Under the pieces are notes generated by a model that saw nothing but the letters and a program-made list of their open reading frames with translations, did no database searches and was not told the DNA's origin. A stretch of 64,000 bases of DNA from UBA9659 sp965208605 (lineage in GTDB: Bacteria > Pseudomonadota > Gammaproteobacteria > Pseudomonadales > Azotimanducaceae), in the NCBI GenBank assembly GCA_965208605.1, contig OZ242345.1, forward strand, positions 1,736,001 to 1,800,000, read 5' to 3'. Positions 23,357 to 32,223 of the stretch are shown piece after piece. Both the position numbers and the translations under genes were made by a program. Numbering within the stretch: the stretch's first letter is position 1; the number at the start of each line of letters is the position of its first letter.

Positions 23357-24013
23357 TTATTTTTTAATAGTGCGAAAGGTGAGCGACACTCGGCGCTGGC
23401 GCGGGATTTTGCACCCATCTTGTTGGTCACCTTGTCTTGGCGCGATACTGTGTCGCCAAACATCTCGGCTCTGCCCTTGAAGCACTACCAGACTGAGCCG
23501 TAACAGCACAATATCAAAAGCATCTTCCTTGTTTTCATTGCGCGGCCTAATCCGCATCATGCAATCGCTACCCAGTGAAAGCGAGGCAACGACCGGACCA
23601 AAACAATCGCGGTCGGTATGTGGCGCGATACCCTGTCCCGGTGCATATTCGTTGACTATCAGCTGATCGGGTTTTGATATGAATAAGTCCTGCGCCATCA
23701 AGCGGTCGCTAATTCCGTCCACCCATGGCGGCAAGGAACCGAGCCGATCATCAGCATTGATATTGCGTTCGGTGTAATCGTAACGATAACCGTAGTGCTG
23801 CACACGGCGTTGCAAATCGTTTTTCCACATTTCGCCATCGATCGCGGCGAGCAAGTCGGTCTCTTCATCCGATGTAATGAAATTAGCAATATAATTCCCG
23901 CCGGCAGTCTGCAAACGTGATAATTGTTCTGGTGGCACGACCAGCCGGGTGCAATCTTGCGACTGCTCGTCTTCTGTTGAAAATAGACTTGCTTGTAGCG
24001 CGTGCTGACTCAT
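23357..24013 (-). CDS. AlkB-like 2-oxoglutarate/Fe(II) dioxygenase
   Basis: A 218-residue protein from ATG 24013. The double-stranded beta-helix core has the iron ligands HTD in GIAPHTDRDCFGP and the distal histidine in VWRHSIAPR, with the 2-oxoglutarate-binding arginine in RRVSLTFRTIKK. YGYRYDYTERNI and IVNEYAPGQG are typical of the AlkB/ALKBH8-like branch. Such enzymes remove alkyl groups from nucleic acid bases (DNA or tRNA). A second, different AlkB relative lies at 46744-47391. Which substrate each uses cannot be read from sequence. Confidence 0.88.
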   Translation of the reverse strand: MSQHALQASLFSTEDEQSQDCTRLVVPPEQLSRLQTAGGNYIANFITSDEETDLLAAIDGEMWKNDLQRRVQHYGYRYDYTERNINADDRLGSLPPWVDGISDRLMAQDLFISKPDQLIVNEYAPGQGIAPHTDRDCFGPVVASLSLGSDCMMRIRPRNENKEDAFDIVLLRLSLVVLQGQSRDVWRHSIAPRQGDQQDGCKIPRQRRVSLTFRTIKK

Positions 24014-24070
24014 GTTTGCGTTCCGTAGAGCATGGAATAATAGATTTTTAATTCTCGCGCAGGTCACGCT

Positions 24071-24106
24071 AAAAAAACCACCGCCCTGGCTGAGCCTAGG
24101 CGGTGG
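24071..24106 (-). terminator. Rho-independent terminator of the small membrane protein gene
   Basis: On the minus strand, an 8-bp stem (ccaccgcc / ggcggtgg) with an additional inner ggc/gcc pair is followed by seven Ts. It lies 37 bp past the stop of the membrane protein gene (24143) and just before the dioxygenase start. It should separate the two minus-strand genes. Confidence 0.85.
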
Positions 24107-24142
24107 CTATCGCGTTGTAACAAATCTTGCTACGGCGTCGGT

Positions 24143-24502
24143 TTATCCACTGCGAGTCTGTCCGATCATCTTTACGGCAAAAACCATCAGCAGTATGGGT
24201 GCCACCACATTAACATACACCCAATATACCTGGGGTCCTCCGACAGAGTATGCGTACACAGTGAGTGCCAACAAGCTAGCGGACGCTAGGTAAGCTAATG
24301 TTGATAGCCTGGGTGCATACTTTTTCATGACTATTCCAGCTTCAAGAAAAGCAAGTATCCCTAAAATATCCACTACCAACCAAAACATGGCGACAGGATC
24401 ATGTAGCATTTCCACAGGAATATTTATAGCGAATCCAAGTGCTGCGAAGAGTCCTGCAACCAGGGCTAGAAAGACCGGCGAGAAGGTTTTTATGTCAAAC
24501 AT
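24143..24502 (-). CDS. Small four-helix membrane protein
   Basis: A 119-residue protein with four hydrophobic segments: about residues 8-27 (VFLALVAGLFAALGFAINI), 36-56 (DPVAMFWLVVDILGILAFLEAG), 68-87 (STLAYLASASLLALTVYAYS) and 92-112 (VYWVYVNVVAPILLMVFAVKM). No signal peptide or catalytic motif. ATG 24502 follows a strong aaggagct site. It is its own transcription unit, closed by the terminator at 24071-24106. Function unknown. Confidence 0.75.
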   Translation of the reverse strand: MFDIKTFSPVFLALVAGLFAALGFAINIPVEMLHDPVAMFWLVVDILGILAFLEAGIVMKKYAPRLSTLAYLASASLLALTVYAYSVGGPQVYWVYVNVVAPILLMVFAVKMIGQTRSG

Positions 24503-24597
24503 GGGGAGCTCCTTTTGTTGAGTACCAGAGATTTACAGTCTTCTAGAAGACATGTAGCGCATTGTAGCGCATATTTCTATGATTTTTAGTGCAAAAT

Positions 24598-24730
24598 ACC
24601 CCCCGAACCCCGTCATTCTCGTCACCTCCGTCATCACAGCCATCGGCTATGATGACGGAGGTGACGGGAATCCAGAGGAACGAAGGCAACCGCCTTGGGC
24701 ATTTACACATCAACAACAAAGGGAAGTGAA
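24598..24730. repeat. Dispersed hairpin repeat with 22-bp arms
   Basis: Between 'cccgtcattct' and 'ggaatccagag' is a hairpin with 22-bp arms (24620-24641 and 24645-24666; gtcacctccgtcatcacagc ...), loop atc, one mismatch. The conserved tail 'gaacgaaggcaaccgcc' and 'gggcatttacacatcaac' follows. It lies directly upstream of the phosphotransferase gene. Confidence 0.9.
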
Positions 24731-24803
24731 TAACATAAACAAGAATAACGGTGCAGCGCGGCTTGCCCCAGAGAGTAAAAATACATTCAATAACAAGACG
24801 AAT

Positions 24804-25931
24804 ATGAATACACTCGTGCCCAATCCTGAAAACCACGACTCAGCAGAAGCCTCAGCAGAAGCCTCAGCAGAAGTCTCAGCAGAAGCCTCAGCAGAAACGC
24901 CTGAAGGCTATGATCTAGTAGCCGTTGCAGCCTGGTTGGCTGAGCAGATTCCGGCTCTGGTGCCGCCCTTCAAATGGACACGTCTGGAAGGCGGCCATTC
25001 CAATCTCACCTATCGACTAGACGATGCCAAAGGCGCTAGCGCGGTTATTCGCCGTCCGCCCCAGGGGCAACTCTTGGCGGGCGCGCATGACATGCGCCGT
25101 GAGTGGGCAGTGATTTCTGCCTTGAAGCAAACCCCGGTACCGGTGCCAGAGGCAATGGGGTTTTGCGAGGACACTGAGATAACCGGTGCCCACTTTTATG
25201 TGATGGGGTTGATTGCTGGCAAACCCCTCTACCAGGCTGAGGACACTGTGCAGCAGGTGCCAGAAGAAAGAAGAAGCACCCTTGCCCACTCCTTTATTGA
25301 TGTGCTCTCAGACCTGCATGCGCTGGACCCTGATGAAATCGGCCTTGGCGACCTGGGTAAAAAGGACAGCTATGTCAAGCGGCAACTCAAAACCTGGTAT
25401 CGCTCCTGGAACTCATCCATTGTCGGAGCCGGTTTTGATGACCCCCGCGCCCATGAATTGCAAGAATATTTCCTCAACCATTTGCCCGAACAGGAAAAGG
25501 CAAGGCTGGTCCACGGCGACTATGGTTTGCATAACTGTCTGGTGGGAGCAGACTCTTTAGTTGCCGCGGTGGTGGATTGGGAAATTTCCACCCTGGGGGA
25601 TCCACTGGCAGATGTCGCCTACGCGCTCAATCAGTGGCCAGACCCGACTGATGAAATCCCGATGGACCCGGAAGCAGCGACCACTGTGCCGGGTTTCCCC
25701 ACGCGCACTGCCCTCGCTAGGCGCTATGCAAAAAATACCGGGCGGGATCTTTCCCATCTTGATTATTATGTTGGCTTTAATCGATGGAAGGGTGCCTGCA
25801 TCCTGCATGGTGTTTATGCCAGATATAGGGAAGGCAAGAAAAGCACCGAAGGCGTTGACCTTGAGTCGCTCAGGCTGAAGGTTGAAATAGGGCTTACCCT
25901 ATCCGAGCAAGCAGTGAGTAGATTGCGCTGA
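24804..25931 (+). CDS. Aminoglycoside-phosphotransferase-fold protein (ACAD11-like)
   Basis: A 375-residue kinase-fold protein of the type usually encoded beside acyl-CoA dehydrogenases and fused to them in eukaryotic ACAD11; it probably phosphorylates hydroxylated acyl substrates before their dehydration and oxidation. The start ATG 24804 is chosen because upstream sequence is repeat DNA. Core motifs are RLEGGHSNLTYRL (nucleotide loop, about residue 55), VIRRPPQG, LVHGDYGLHNCLV (catalytic loop aspartate) and VVDWEISTLGDPLADVA (metal-binding aspartate). Residues 13-31 are five SAEA/SAEV units from a 12-bp tandem repeat. An acyl-CoA dehydrogenase lies on the opposite strand 1.7 kb away. The gene end is tandemly duplicated. 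Confidence 0.88.
   Translation: MNTLVPNPENHDSAEASAEASAEVSAEASAETPEGYDLVAVAAWLAEQIPALVPPFKWTRLEGGHSNLTYRLDDAKGASAVIRRPPQGQLLAGAHDMRREWAVISALKQTPVPVPEAMGFCEDTEITGAHFYVMGLIAGKPLYQAEDTVQQVPEERRSTLAHSFIDVLSDLHALDPDEIGLGDLGKKDSYVKRQLKTWYRSWNSSIVGAGFDDPRAHELQEYFLNHLPEQEKARLVHGDYGLHNCLVGADSLVAAVVDWEISTLGDPLADVAYALNQWPDPTDEIPMDPEAATTVPGFPTRTALARRYAKNTGRDLSHLDYYVGFNRWKGACILHGVYARYREGKKSTEGVDLESLRLKVEIGLTLSEQAVSRLR
24840..24899. repeat. 12-bp tandem repeat in the phosphotransferase gene
   Basis: Five near-identical copies of tcagcagaagcc, in frame, encoding SAEA/SAEV near the N-terminus ahead of the kinase-fold domain. Confidence 0.95.
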
Positions 25932-26003
25932 CTGAGTCGCTCAGGCTGAAGGTTGAAATAGGGCTTACCCTGTCCGAGCAAGCAGTGAGTAGATTGCGCT
26001 GAC
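25862..26003. repeat. 71-bp tandem duplication of the gene end
   Basis: Positions 25862-25932 and 25933-26003 are 71-bp copies differing at one base (ccctatccg versus ccctgtccg). The first copy contains the final codons and stop of the phosphotransferase gene. The second copy is noncoding because the stop in the first copy ends translation. The near identity implies a recent duplication. Confidence 0.97.
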
Positions 26004-26010
26004 GGGGGCG

Positions 26011-27042
26011 CTAAGACATTCCCGAAGAAAGCAGATTATTAAGTGGCTGATAGAGCTCTTCAAGGGATTCAATATCTTCCGCTTCAAGCGTGATGGATGC
26101 CGACTCAATCAGTTGATGCAACTGCTCCACCCGGGACACCCCGACAATGGGCGCGGTGATCTCAGGCTTCTGGCACAGCCATGCCAGGGCGATCTGAGCC
26201 GGCGTTTTACCGTACTTTTGCGCGACCGAAATTACCCGTTCAACAATCTGGAAGTCAGCCTCTCCCCGATATAGTGTTTCCGTCCTGACCCGGTCTCTTC
26301 CTTTTGAGCGCTCCGTTGAGCCGCCATCAAGCCCACCCTGATAGGCGCCGGCCAGTATTCCCCTTGCCAGCGGTGACCAGGGCGTAATGGCAATACCTTC
26401 CTGGTAGCAGTAGGGAAGCATCTCTCTTTCTTCTTCTCGATAGATGAGATTGTAATGGTTTTGCATGGACACAAATTCCGTCCAGCCATGCCGCCGCGCC
26501 AGCATTTGCAGTTCCGTAAACTGCCAAGCAAACATGGAAGATGCGCCCAGGTAGAGCACCTTGCCTGCTTTAACCAGATCGTGGAGGGCTTCCATCGTCT
26601 CTTCAATAGGCACCTCCACATGGAAGGGCACGCCATGCGGATGGCGATGAATCACCAGCTGGTCAATGTAGTCATGCTCAAGTCTTTTGAGAGAAGCATC
26701 CACACCTTCCATGATGTGCTTGCGGGACAGGCCGCTTTGATTAGCACCAGACTTGAGCGGCATCGCCACCTTGGTCGCCAGGACATACTCGTCCCGTGGC
26801 AGGAGTTTATTCAACAGATTGCCCATCAGTTCCTCACTCGCGCCAAGACCATAAAGGTCTGCACAATCAAAATAGAACAATCCTGAGTCAATCGCTGCTT
26901 GAAGGATCGGGCGGGTCTCTCTGGCATTGAGAGTCCAGTCTCCCTGATGCCCTCTCCCCGGTTCGCCGAAGTTCATGGTGCCAAGGCAAATTTCCGACAC
27001 TTGCAGGCCGCTTCGTGTGCCGAGTTGTACCGCCTTTAGCAT
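26011..27042 (-). CDS. Aldo/keto reductase
   Basis: A 343-residue NADPH-dependent carbonyl reductase of the barrel-fold aldo/keto reductase superfamily. Catalytic residues appear in FYFDCADLYGLG (Asp and Tyr, about residues 57-68), VLATKVAMP (Lys) and QLVIHRHPHG (His). The NADP-binding end is TAPIVGVSRVEQLHQLIES. Substrate unknown. It is the last gene of a minus-strand set after an acyl-CoA dehydrogenase and a small membrane-anchored protein, suggesting a role in lipid or aromatic-acid breakdown. Convergent with the phosphotransferase gene, with the duplicated 71-bp unit between their ends. Confidence 0.9.
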   Translation of the reverse strand: MLKAVQLGTRSGLQVSEICLGTMNFGEPGRGHQGDWTLNARETRPILQAAIDSGLFYFDCADLYGLGASEELMGNLLNKLLPRDEYVLATKVAMPLKSGANQSGLSRKHIMEGVDASLKRLEHDYIDQLVIHRHPHGVPFHVEVPIEETMEALHDLVKAGKVLYLGASSMFAWQFTELQMLARRHGWTEFVSMQNHYNLIYREEEREMLPYCYQEGIAITPWSPLARGILAGAYQGGLDGGSTERSKGRDRVRTETLYRGEADFQIVERVISVAQKYGKTPAQIALAWLCQKPEITAPIVGVSRVEQLHQLIESASITLEAEDIESLEELYQPLNNLLSSGMS

Positions 27043-27106
27043 GCCTCAATCCTTCTGTTGATATGACTGTTGATCTTGAAAAGCACTAGCAGTCGTTTAC
27101 CGGTCA

Positions 27107-27586
27107 TCAGCGTTCGGCAACTCGGAACAACCATAGATCGCCCGTGGTCTCCGGAGAAGAAGTAATACCGGGATATTTTTTTAAGATGGCGGGTAGCAAT
27201 TCCTCTCGTTGCCAGGTTGTTTCCCGATGCAGGGTCACGCGATAGACCCGGTCGTCCATCTTAATTCTGGCCCGGGGGTCAGCAAGTACATACTGCGGCC
27301 AGTCCTTCGTCGAACCGTCCCGTGCGGGGACATAAAGATTACCCTCGTGGAGGAAGCAAATAGTAGTCACCGAATGAGGATTGCCAGGGCGAGTCTCCAC
27401 GGCAATCAGCATCTGCTTATTACTGAACGCCCAGTCTGCCGGGTAGGCATATTCATCGCCGGACAGCCTTTTGCCGGCAAGTATGCCCATCGGATCAGTT
27501 CTAAATTGGTAGGCGATATAGGCAACAAATGCCAGGGTAAGCAGGATATGGGCGAGGATTTTGATGATTTTCATAGTGCCTTTCAT
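27107..27586 (-). CDS. Membrane-anchored protein, split-barrel-like family
   Basis: A 159-residue protein from ATG 27586 (TTG 27598 and ATG 27574 are alternatives). One N-terminal membrane helix (MKIIKILAHILLTLAFVAYIAYQF) precedes a domain with PADWAFSNKQMLIAVETRPGNPHSVTTICFLHEGNLYVPARDG and ARIKMDDRVYRVTLHRET. This pattern suggests a flavin- or deazaflavin-binding split barrel, but the cofactor is not proved. A paralogue with the same layout lies at 45380-45931. Located between an acyl-CoA dehydrogenase and an aldo/keto reductase, so probably co-transcribed with them. Confidence 0.65.
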   Translation of the reverse strand: MKGTMKIIKILAHILLTLAFVAYIAYQFRTDPMGILAGKRLSGDEYAYPADWAFSNKQMLIAVETRPGNPHSVTTICFLHEGNLYVPARDGSTKDWPQYVLADPRARIKMDDRVYRVTLHRETTWQREELLPAILKKYPGITSSPETTGDLWLFRVAER

Positions 27587-27609
27587 AATGATTTCCAATG
27601 GATGATGGA

Positions 27610-28788
27610 TTAGTCGGGCAAGCCTAAAACGCGCTTGCTGATGATATTTAATTGTACCTCATTGGTGCCACCGTAGATGGTTACTGCTCGGTCTCTGAGC
27701 CAGGCATGCGTCGACATCAACTCTTCCTGGGAAAATCCGCTACCTTCCCAACCGACACCCGCCGTGCCTCTCAATTCTGATTTTAGCGCCGAGCTTTCCC
27801 GGGCAAGTGTTGAGCCGACCAGTTTGAAAATAGAAGTAGTCGCCCCCGGTGCCTTGCCTGACTTGCTTTCATCAAACACCCGCTGGATGGTGAGTTGTAA
27901 GGATTTTTCCATCATAGTCTGGTTGATGATCTTGTCGCGCGCGGCACTGTCGGCGACCTTGCCATCCGCCTCACCTATGCTTGCCTTGGCTATTTCCGCA
28001 TAGGGATTGGCTCTGGGGCGCGGCGTTCTGGCAGACTCTGCCGAGCGTTCATATTGCAAGAGCCGTTTGCCTACCTTCCAGCCTTGATTAAGTTCCCCCA
28101 CCAGATCATCACCTCGCGCCAGGGCATCATCAAAAAATGTTTCGCAAAATGGTGAAGAGCCAGAAATCAGCCGGATAGGTTTGACGGTCACTCCGGGTTG
28201 GTGCATATCCACTAATACGAAGCTGATGCCTTCATGCTTCGGCACCTCCGAGTTGGTTCTCACCAGCGCAAACATCCAGTCCGCCGTCTGGGCACCAGAG
28301 GTCCAGATCTTCTGTCCATTGATGACAAAATGCTCGTCTTTAAGTAGGGCTTTGGTTTGCAGGCTTGCCAGATCAGACCCCGCACCCGGCTCGCTGTATC
28401 CTTGGCACCAGCTGACTTCGTTGGACACGATTTTTGGCAGATGCCGTTGCTTCTGGTCTTCAGTAGCAAACTCAAGCAGGGTCGGGCCAATCAGGCTGAT
28501 ACCCATGCCGAACAAGGGAGGCAATGCCTTTAGTGTTGCCATCTCTTCTCGCAATACCTGCTGCGCCTCGTAGCTCAGCCCGCCGCCGCCGTATTCCTTT
28601 GGCCAGGCGGGAGCCGTCCAGCCTTTTTCGAGCATCCGTTCCAGCCAGAGGTGGGCATCGTCGGTGCGGTACAACTGGTACGCATCTTCAAAATGCACCG
28701 CAGCATGGCGCATTGACACCGGGCAGTTGGCAGTCAACCAGTCTTTGGTTTCGGCACGGAAACTATCCAAATCTATAGATTTTTCCAC
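27610..28788 (-). CDS. Acyl-CoA dehydrogenase
   Basis: FAD-dependent enzyme that introduces the trans double bond into acyl-CoA. The 392-residue protein starts at GTG 28788. Family motifs are WCQGYSEPGAGSDLASLQTKA (the EPxAGSD substrate and FAD loop, about residues 127-147), INGQKIWTSGAQTADWMFALVRT, and the C-terminal YGGTNEVQLNIISKRVLGLP (flavin-binding TNE motif). Position and sequence suggest the branch acting on longer or side-chain acyl-CoAs. It is the first gene of the minus-strand set leading to the aldo/keto reductase and may work with the phosphotransferase encoded convergently. Confidence 0.92.
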   Translation of the reverse strand: MEKSIDLDSFRAETKDWLTANCPVSMRHAAVHFEDAYQLYRTDDAHLWLERMLEKGWTAPAWPKEYGGGGLSYEAQQVLREEMATLKALPPLFGMGISLIGPTLLEFATEDQKQRHLPKIVSNEVSWCQGYSEPGAGSDLASLQTKALLKDEHFVINGQKIWTSGAQTADWMFALVRTNSEVPKHEGISFVLVDMHQPGVTVKPIRLISGSSPFCETFFDDALARGDDLVGELNQGWKVGKRLLQYERSAESARTPRPRANPYAEIAKASIGEADGKVADSAARDKIINQTMMEKSLQLTIQRVFDESKSGKAPGATTSIFKLVGSTLARESSALKSELRGTAGVGWEGSGFSQEELMSTHAWLRDRAVTIYGGTNEVQLNIISKRVLGLPD

Positions 28789-28844
28789 GATACAAGGTTC
28801 CTATGAGCGGGTCTGTTCGGATGGCAATCTACCACTAAGTACCA

Positions 28845-28985
28845 CCCGCCGTCATTCTCGCCGCAGGCGGGAATCCAGTCCGTTATCATCGCCACTAGCA
28901 CCCTCCCCGACATGCCGCGCTAACCTCCGCGCCGTCATTCTCGAGCTTGCTCGGGAATCCAGAAAAACGAGCAGTATCGCCTTCA
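28845..28985. repeat. Dispersed hairpin repeat
   Basis: Two units, ccgtcattctcgccgcaggc...gggaatccag (28850-28876) and cgtcattctcgagcttgctc...gggaatccagaaaaacg (28933-28968), with 'agcagtatcgccttcaccct' following as in the copy at 31880. It lies between divergent promoters of the acyl-CoA dehydrogenase and the restriction enzyme. Confidence 0.85.
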
Positions 28986-29055
28986 CCCTCAGCAGTTGTC
29001 ATAAGACGAGCCCTGCCCCTATGATGACGCTTCTCAATACAAGCAACGAACACCG

Positions 29056-31806
29056 ATGCCACCTCTCAGTTGGAATGAAATCCGCAGCCGCGCGCATGCC
29101 TTCTCCAAGGAATGGCAAGATGCCGCCTCAGAAAAAGCCGAAGCACAGTCTTTTTGGGATGCTTTTTTCAATATCTTCGGCATACCACGCCGCCGCGTGG
29201 CTGCTTTTGAAAAGAGAGCCAAACAAATTGACGGTAAGGACGGTTACATTGATCTGTTATGGAAGGGCATGTTGCTGATTGAACACAAGTCGCGCGGCAA
29301 AAACCTTGATATCGCCTTTGAGCAGAGCTTGGAATACTTTGCCGGATTGAAAGACCGCGAACTCCCACGCTATGTCATGGTGTCCGACTTTGCGCGGTGT
29401 AGATTGCACGATCTAGAAGCAGACACCGAGCATGAATTTGCATTGCCCGACCTGCATAAAAATATCCACCACTTCGCCTTTATCGCCGGCTATCAGACGC
29501 ACAAAATAAAAGAGCAGGACCCGGTCAACATCAAAGCCGCCGAGTCGATGGGGAAACTCCACGACCACATGCATGCTACCGGCTATACCGGGCACAATCT
29601 GGAAGTATATTTAGTGCGGCTGCTGTTTTGTCTCTTCGCTGAGGACACCGGCATCTTTCAGCGCCAGCAGTTTCGCGATTGTATTGAAGACCGCACCAGT
29701 GAAGACGGCACCGACCTGGGGTCGCAACTGGACACATTATTTTATGTGTTGAACACTGAAACCGCCAAGCGTCTGGGCAATCGCGATGAAGCGATACTTG
29801 CCTTTCCCTATGTCAATGGCACCTTGTTTGACGAGCGCTTGGCTCCGGCTGCCTTTGACCGCACCATGCGGGAATCCTTGTTGCAGTGTTGCGCCTTGGA
29901 TTGGAGTCGTATCTCGCCCGCGATTTTTGGTTCATTGTTTCAATCCATTATGGATAAAGCAGCGCGGCGCAACCTGGGTGCGCATTACACCAGCGAGCAA
30001 AATATATTGAAGTTAATCAATCCGTTGTTTATGGATGACCTGCGTGCTGAATTCACCAAGATAAAAACCAATAAAAATAAATTATCGGTATTCCATCAAA
30101 AACTCAGCAATTTAACCTTCCTGGACCCCGCCTGCGGTTGTGGCAATTTTTTGGTCATCGCCTACCGTGAATTACGGTTGCTGGAATTGGCAGTGCTGCG
30201 TGCCACCCTAAAAGGCGGACAGCTGGAAACCGATCTTGACTCAGTGATCCAACTGAATGTGGATCAATTTTATGGCATAGAGATTGAAGAGTTCCCGGCA
30301 CAGATTGCCCAGGTAGCCTTATGGCTGGTGGATCATCAAATGAACCTGCTGGTCTCCAAGGAATTCGGTGCCTACTTTGCCCGGATTCCATTGACTGCCA
30401 GTGCCAACATCACCCACGGTAATGCCTTGCAACGGGATTGGCGGGAAATCATTGCACCAGAGAAGTTGCATTACATCATGGGGAATCCGCCGTTTATTGG
30501 ACATCAATATCAATCGGATGAGCAAAAGACTGAAATGCTCGCGTGTTACCAGCACATAAAAAATGCTGGTGTGATGGATTATGTTTCCGCTTGGTATTGC
30601 AAGGCGGTGGATTACATTGCCGATACCGGTATTAGATGCGCGTTTGTTTCCACCAATTCAATCACACAAGGCAGTCAAGTCGCACCGCTATGGAATGAGT
30701 TACGCGCACGAAATAAAACATACATACATTTTGCGCACCGCACTTTCGAATGGACGAACGAGGCAAAAGGAAAAGCCGCCGTGCACTGCGTGATTATCGG
30801 TTTTGGTTTGCAGGAAGCAAAAACCAAGCGACTGTTTGAATACGAGGATATCAAAGGCGAGTCGCATGAAATAAAAGCACGAAATATAAATCCCTATCTT
30901 ATTGATGCGCCAAATTTTCTTGTCGAAAATCGAAAAAAACCAATATGTCCAGTCCCGCCAGTAATACGCGGGAGCAGTCCGGTTGATGGCGGCAATTTAT
31001 TATTGAGCAAAATGGAAAAAGATGAATTTATTGAGCGAGAACCACAAGCGAGTGAATGGATTAAGCCTTATTCTATGGGCAATGAGTTCATCAAAGGCAT
31101 TCCGCGTTTTTGTTTATGGCTGAAAGATTGTCCGCCAGATAAGTTGCGAAAAATGCCTTTGGTGATGGAACGAGTTGAAGCAGTTAGGGAAATGCGCTTG
31201 GCTAGTAAAAAGATTCCAACACAAAAACTAGCCGAAACACCGACGCTATTCGGAGAAATCAGACAATCAGAAAGCACGTATTTAGCAATACCTCGTGTCT
31301 CTTCCGAAAGACGAACCTACATTCCGATTGGTTATTTACCCCCCGACCATATCGCAGGGGATAAGTTATACACCATACCCAATGCAAATCTGTTTCATTT
31401 TGGTGTTGTTACATCACGAATGCATATGGCGTGGATGCGGGCGGTTGGCGGTAGGTTAAAAAACGATTACAGCTATTCCAATCTCATCGTCTACAACAAC
31501 TACCCCTGGCCCAAAGACCCCAGCGAAAAACAAACCGCCGACATTGGAGATAAAGCTCAAACCGTGCTGGATGCCCGCGCACAATTCCCAGACTCCACCC
31601 TTGCCGACCTGTACGACCCACTCAGCATGCCCCCAGTACTACAAAAAGCACATCAAGCACTGGACAGGGCCGTGGATAAAGCCTATCGCAAAAACCCCTT
31701 CAACAACGAAGCCGACCGCGTCGCCTTCCTGTTTGACCTCTACCAACAATACACCGCACCCCTGCTGCCAAAGACAAAAACACCAAGACGAGTCACCCGA
31801 CGATGA
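29056..31806 (+). CDS. MmeI-like type IIL restriction-modification enzyme
   Basis: A single 916-residue polypeptide that should both methylate and cut foreign DNA. The N-terminal nuclease domain has GYIDLLWKGMLLIEHKS (D66...E76-x-K78), the PD-ExK site of MmeI-like enzymes. After a helical connector comes the adenine methyltransferase: motif I FLDPACGCGNFLVIAYRELR at about residue 354, motif IV MGNPPF at about 475. The C-terminal part (about 640-860) is the target-recognition domain, rich in the WMRAVGGRLKNDYSYSN.IVYNNYPWP pattern typical of this family. No separate restriction or specificity gene is needed. Repeats flank the gene on both sides, so it behaves as a transferable module. Confidence 0.88.
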   Translation: MPPLSWNEIRSRAHAFSKEWQDAASEKAEAQSFWDAFFNIFGIPRRRVAAFEKRAKQIDGKDGYIDLLWKGMLLIEHKSRGKNLDIAFEQSLEYFAGLKDRELPRYVMVSDFARCRLHDLEADTEHEFALPDLHKNIHHFAFIAGYQTHKIKEQDPVNIKAAESMGKLHDHMHATGYTGHNLEVYLVRLLFCLFAEDTGIFQRQQFRDCIEDRTSEDGTDLGSQLDTLFYVLNTETAKRLGNRDEAILAFPYVNGTLFDERLAPAAFDRTMRESLLQCCALDWSRISPAIFGSLFQSIMDKAARRNLGAHYTSEQNILKLINPLFMDDLRAEFTKIKTNKNKLSVFHQKLSNLTFLDPACGCGNFLVIAYRELRLLELAVLRATLKGGQLETDLDSVIQLNVDQFYGIEIEEFPAQIAQVALWLVDHQMNLLVSKEFGAYFARIPLTASANITHGNALQRDWREIIAPEKLHYIMGNPPFIGHQYQSDEQKTEMLACYQHIKNAGVMDYVSAWYCKAVDYIADTGIRCAFVSTNSITQGSQVAPLWNELRARNKTYIHFAHRTFEWTNEAKGKAAVHCVIIGFGLQEAKTKRLFEYEDIKGESHEIKARNINPYLIDAPNFLVENRKKPICPVPPVIRGSSPVDGGNLLLSKMEKDEFIEREPQASEWIKPYSMGNEFIKGIPRFCLWLKDCPPDKLRKMPLVMERVEAVREMRLASKKIPTQKLAETPTLFGEIRQSESTYLAIPRVSSERRTYIPIGYLPPDHIAGDKLYTIPNANLFHFGVVTSRMHMAWMRAVGGRLKNDYSYSNLIVYNNYPWPKDPSEKQTADIGDKAQTVLDARAQFPDSTLADLYDPLSMPPVLQKAHQALDRAVDKAYRKNPFNNEADRVAFLFDLYQQYTAPLLPKTKTPRRVTRR

Positions 31807-31811
31807 ACGGA

Positions 31812-31990
31812 ACCCCGTCATTCTCGCCGAATCCAGTTGTCCACACCAAAGGCGTGGACAACTGGGTTTGGGGGGAATCCAGAAAAACGAGCAGTATCGC
31901 CATCACCCTCAGCAGCAGTAATAACGGGACTGTACCCTTTGTTCCTCTGGATTCCCGCCTTCGGCGAGAATGACGGCGGGCGGGGGAGTA
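31812..31990. repeat. Dispersed hairpin repeat with extended arms
   Basis: The unit at 31816-31882 has its hairpin extended to ccagttgtccacacc / ggcgtggacaactgg, then ggaatccagaaaaacg and 'agcagtatcgccatcaccct'. An inverted unit, tctggattcccgccttcggc...gagaatgacggcggg, follows at 31944-31981. The rest of the gap to 32223 is AT-rich promoter DNA. Confidence 0.85.
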
Positions 31991-32041
31991 GCCGCTACCG
32001 TTCCTGAGCCCTCCGCCCCTTATGAAGCCATATTATTGTAA

Positions 32042-32077
32042 AATTGATGGTATAATTGAAGGGATAATTGATCAGAT
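32042..32077. repeat. 12-bp tandem repeat upstream of the Fic gene
   Basis: Three units, attgatggtata, attgaagggata and attgatcagata, in the AT-rich leader about 150 bp before the Fic start. The region 32080-32200 also holds plausible promoter elements but no clear -35/-10 pair can be chosen. Confidence 0.75.
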
Positions 32078-32223
32078 ATTGTATTATTTCAAGTCTTATA
32101 ACTCATTGAATAATAAGATAAATAGTTAAAATTAGTCAAAAAATGGTTAATTTTTGCTATACAAAATGATATTGACTATGACACAATACTGCCCGTACAT
32201 AAAACCCGACCAAGAAAGTAGAA

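Noticed and set aside
24579..24803. N-terminal extension of the phosphotransferase
   Set aside because: That part is dispersed repeat sequence; ATG 24804 is used.
29056..31806. BREX PglX methyltransferase
   Set aside because: The protein has an N-terminal PD-ExK nuclease domain and no BREX partner genes are nearby; it fits the MmeI type.
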